Assembly: GCF_001439605.1 (NCBI RefSeq)
Contig: NZ_LMBX01000024.1
Span: forward strand, 20,272-55,231
DNA length: 34,960 nt
Reading direction: 5' to 3'
Source: Cytobacillus praedii
GTDB lineage: Bacteria > Bacillota > Bacilli > Bacillales > Cytobacillaceae
A program made the position numbers and the translations under genes. This document shows, piece by piece, positions 32,859 to 34,960 of this stretch. Each line of letters starts with the position of its first letter. Positions within the stretch are counted from its first letter, which is position 1. The notes under the pieces are model-generated. The model saw only the letters and a program-made list of their open reading frames with translations. It was not told the origin of the DNA and ran no database searches.

Positions 32859-32875
32859 GTGACAAAAGCTGTCAC
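32859..32875. promoter_or_regulatory. probable WYL-regulator operator
   Basis: GTGACA-AAAGC-TGTCAC is a perfect 6+5+6 inverted repeat between the WYL regulator (start 32826) and the broken VOC gene. A rightward TATAAT lies 10 bases further at 32886-32891. Position and symmetry fit a site for the regulator. Confidence 0.6.
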
Positions 32876-32921
32876 CATCATAATGTATAATCACAAATAG
32901 ATAAAGGGGACATACGAAAAA

Positions 32922-33207
32922 GTGTTTAATATCGGTAAGACCAATATCATGGTTTCTGACATGTTCCTTGGTTTGCCTTATCAAAACGGCAACAATTGTT
33001 AATATCTGTATTTCGACCAATGAAATAGAGAAAACCAATAAGTTTTTCGAATTGTTGAGCCAAGAAGGTCAAGTAATGATGCCACTTTACAAGTTCACTT
33101 TATCACAGCTTATGGAAGCTGTAACAGACACATTCGGTGTTACCTTTCAAATTTTCACAGCATTATCAGAAGATGCAGTAAAAAGAGGACATCAAAAGGA
33201 TAGGTAA
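32922..33207 (+). pseudogene. decayed VOC/PhnB-like (glyoxalase superfamily) gene
   Basis: Two frames together spell a C-terminal half of a PhnB-like VOC protein. The first reads FNIGKTNIMVSDMFLGLPYQ up to NGNNC and a stop at about 32998-33000. After one base of shift the second continues VNICISTNEIEKTNKFFELL, then SQEGQVMMPL and EAVTDTFGVTFQIFTA to 33207. One extra T in AACAATTGTTAAT explains the break. In the region that should read like QLYGAVTD, CTTATGGAAGCT looks like CTTTATGGAGCT with one base lost and one gained. The first 50 or so residues of the family are also absent. It is therefore inactive. Confidence 0.8.
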
Positions 33208-33292
33208 ACGCAATGAATTTGTTTCACCCTTGGGAATTGTCAGATAGGAAAATTCCAAAAAAGTAACATTTAAAGAATAGAGGAGATATAAC

Positions 33293-34141
33293 ATGTTAAA
33301 TAAATTAAGTAATAGTATTTATTATTTATCTAATCAAGATGAACGAGACCGACCAACATTAGGTTTGGTATGTGGAGACAAACACAGTCTGGTAATAGAC
33401 TCAGGTAATTCTGTACAACATGCTAAGGATTTTTTACAGGAAATAGATAAACTAAACGTACCACCTGTTAAATATGTGGTTATTACACATGCACATTGGG
33501 ATCATTTTTTAGGTATGAATGAATTTGATGCTACTGTTATAGTTAATAGTCAGACAAATAAAGTGATTAAAGAGTGGCAAGGCTATCTATACGATGATAG
33601 TTCCCTGCAAAAGTATGTAAATACTAATAAAATGACTTCTATGTGTAAGGAAATAATACAGTCTGAAATACCTAACAGAGAAAATTTCAAGTTAAACTCT
33701 CCAAATGTAATTTTTGAAGATTCATTAACTATTGATTTGGGAAATAAATTTTGCTTCCTTGAGAGGATCAAAAGCACTCATACTGATGACTCTACAATCA
33801 TTTATATTCCTGATGAAAAAGTTATTTTCTTAGGTGATAGTGTTTATGGTGCTAATACAAATTCTTTATTCCATTTCAAGCAATCATTGTTATTGCCCAT
33901 GATAAAAGACATTCAAAAATATGGTTCAGAATTTTTCTTGCTGGGTCATGAATCTATCTATGACAAAGATAAAATGAATATGTATTGGAAAGAGTTAACA
34001 GCAGCAAGTCAAGCTACAAAATCCACATCACTAGAAAGTGCTATAGAGTGTTTTAAGGCAGATAATAAGAGAGAGCCAAATGATAATGAATTATTCTTCA
34101 TAGAAGCATTTGTGAATGATCAAATTATTCGATCACAATAG
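33293..34141 (+). CDS. MBL-fold metallo-hydrolase
   Basis: The 282-residue cytosolic protein has the metallo-beta-lactamase fold. The metal site is T-H66-A-H68-W-D70-H71 (HAHWDH), with a later STHTDDS, then FLGDSVYG (metal-bridging Asp) and a final LLGHES His, all ligands for two metal ions. The first strand (SIYYLSNQDERDRPTLGLVCG) and the middle insertion of about 60 residues match broad-specificity hydrolases of the family rather than glyoxalase II or persulfide dioxygenase. There is no signal peptide. GAGGAG is seven bases before the ATG. It is transcribed in the same direction as the decayed VOC gene upstream. The substrate is unknown. Confidence 0.87.
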   Translation: MLNKLSNSIYYLSNQDERDRPTLGLVCGDKHSLVIDSGNSVQHAKDFLQEIDKLNVPPVKYVVITHAHWDHFLGMNEFDATVIVNSQTNKVIKEWQGYLYDDSSLQKYVNTNKMTSMCKEIIQSEIPNRENFKLNSPNVIFEDSLTIDLGNKFCFLERIKSTHTDDSTIIYIPDEKVIFLGDSVYGANTNSLFHFKQSLLLPMIKDIQKYGSEFFLLGHESIYDKDKMNMYWKELTAASQATKSTSLESAIECFKADNKREPNDNELFFIEAFVNDQIIRSQ

Positions 34142-34242
34142 TTTTATAGATTTATCATCAAAATTATGTTGAAGAGGAATCCAATTAGATCAATCTTTTT
34201 TAAAATAGATTTTTCTTATTACCTAAATATTTATTCTTTAAA

Positions 34243-34288
34243 AAAACAAGGAATATCCTGTATGAAAGGGATATTCCTTGTTTTATTT
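34243..34288 (+). terminator. terminator of the MBL-fold gene
   Basis: Stem AAAACAAGGAATATCC / GGATATTCCTTGTTTT with a loop of about 10 bases, then TTTTATTT. An A-rich left flank would let it work from the other strand as well. Confidence 0.88.
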
Positions 34289-34572
34289 AGAGAATAACTT
34301 AATTTCTATTTAATATTCAATACCTTGTTTTAAAAATACAGGTTTTTAGGTCACTATTGAGTTGTTGTTATACAAACAAGTGTTGCATAAAAAAATAGTT
34401 CTTTACTAAAGGTTATAAAAATCCTATTAAAATCAATAACGTGCAATTAATGAAAGAAAAGAAAGTCCTTTACTAGTTGTAATACTTATCATAAAACCAG
34501 TTGCTTTAATTATAAAAATGTTCTTTACTAGTTGTTCCATAGTCGCGCCCTTTAGCTTAATAAGAAAACCCC
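34289..34572. repeat. gene-free stretch with three imperfect GTTCTTTACTA repeats
   Basis: No gene is visible. The motif GTYCTTTACTA occurs at 34398-34408, 34465-34475 and 34520-34530 in the same orientation, 67 and 55 bases apart; the second and third copies extend to GTYCTTTACTAGTTGT. TATAAAAAT or similar accompanies two of them. The right end has a CGCGCCCTTTAGCTTAATA segment just past the stop of the acetyltransferase gene. This looks like a degenerating repeat element at the 3' side of that gene; I cannot name it. Confidence 0.5.
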
Positions 34573-34960
34573 TTATTCAAATACAACCATTTCTCCGACA
34601 TCTATAAATCCAAATCGCTTATAGATATTTTTCCCATCATCTGAAGCCTGTAATACAACTGGTTTTTGTTTATCCTTTGTTTGATTTAGAAGAAATTGAA
34701 ACATTTCACTGCCAATTCCTTTACCTCTAAATGTTTCTTTTGTCATCACATCATAAATACCATAACTATCTTTGCTTTCTATTAATAAACCAGTAGTTAC
34801 AGCCATTTCGTTTATGCACCCAATAAACATTTGAACTTCTGAACCTAATTTTATTTGTGAAAACTTATTAAAATAACTTTCTAATGCATCTCTTTCTGGT
34901 GTACCTTCAAATAAGCTCATAAATACCTCTGTATATTTTAAAAGTTCTTCATTATTTTTC
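34573..34960 (-). CDS. GNAT-family acetyltransferase, 5' end outside the window
   Basis: The visible part is the C-terminal region of a GNAT acetyltransferase. It has the acetyl-CoA loop FRGKGIGSEMF and the following LQASDDGKNIYKRFGF (motif B). An ATG occurs at 34920, but the same frame stays open upstream to the window edge (KNNEELLKYTEVF before the methionine) and reads like protein. The core fold also lacks its first strands if started at 34920. I therefore treat it as a partial gene that begins beyond 34960 and probably totals 200 residues or more. The substrate is unknown. Confidence 0.82.
   Translation of the reverse strand, partial: KNNEELLKYTEVFMSLFEGTPERDALESYFNKFSQIKLGSEVQMFIGCINEMAVTTGLLIESKDSYGIYDVMTKETFRGKGIGSEMFQFLLNQTKDKQKPVVLQASDDGKNIYKRFGFIDVGEMVVFE

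Noticed and set aside
1..34960. Prophage, integrative element, CRISPR array or defence island
   Set aside because: I found no integrase, transposase, terminase, cas gene, regular spacer array or tRNA-flanked direct repeats; the genes are ordinary chromosomal modules.

Overview
The window looks like chromosomal DNA from a low-GC, spore-former-type Bacillota of the family Bacillaceae (Bacillus in the broad sense). The reasons are the AT-rich base composition, the strong GGAGG-type ribosome binding sites with many GTG and TTG starts, the sigma-A promoters, and the gene content: a complete Pst operon with Bacillus-type PhoP boxes, paired SMR pumps, a DUF3221-like lipoprotein, a PucR/AllD unit and a MerR/GyrI regulator. 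I see no rRNA, tRNA, CRISPR array, prophage or intact insertion sequence.

Layout. 0.3-2.8 kb: a membrane diguanylate cyclase, then a TetR-controlled SMR efflux pair read leftward. 3.0-4.9 kb: an arsenic operon arsR-arsB that ends in a catalytically dead C-terminal stump of arsC. 4.9-6.9 kb: a COG3315 methyltransferase whose leader carries a structured dispersed repeat, a small membrane protein and an acetyltransferase. 7.0-12.4 kb: a four-gene leftward operon of response regulator, sensor kinase, ABC ATPase and FtsX/MacB-like permease. 12.5-14.2 kb: a divergent LysR regulator and flavin reductase. 14.2-18.6 kb: pstS-pstC-pstA-pstB-phoU under an array of PhoP boxes at exact 11-bp phasing. 18.6-21.1 kb: a TetR regulator co-transcribed with a zinc alcohol dehydrogenase and facing a small multispanning membrane protein across a shared perfect operator. 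21.1-23.9 kb: an acetolactate-synthase-like enzyme, a siroheme/4Fe-4S half-domain protein and a CPGC thioredoxin; the last two carry CsoR/CstR-like palindromes. 24.0-26.0 kb: a MerR/GyrI regulator with its 19-bp-spacer promoter and a serine hydrolase. 26.1-28.1 kb: an AI-2E-family membrane protein and a P-loop kinase. 28.2-31.2 kb: a PucR-type activator divergent from ureidoglycolate dehydrogenase allD. 31.4-34.96 kb: a lipoprotein, a WYL regulator facing a decayed VOC/PhnB gene, an MBL-fold hydrolase, a repeat-bearing gap, and an acetyltransferase cut by the window edge.

How the genes work together. Most of the window is made of small regulator-plus-target modules with the operator visible between or within the promoters: TetR/SMR, ArsR/ArsB, LysR/reductase, PhoP/Pst, TetR/ADH/membrane protein, CsoR-like sites/sulfur proteins, MerR/hydrolase, PucR/AllD and WYL/VOC. 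Two modules are eroding: the ars operon has lost arsenate reductase activity, and the WYL regulator faces a frameshifted target. The part I find least explained by known systems is 22.8-24.1 kb, where a minimal sulfite-reductase-like protein and a thioredoxin with a rearranged active site appear to share a persulfide/copper-sensor type operator although no such sensor gene is present in the window.
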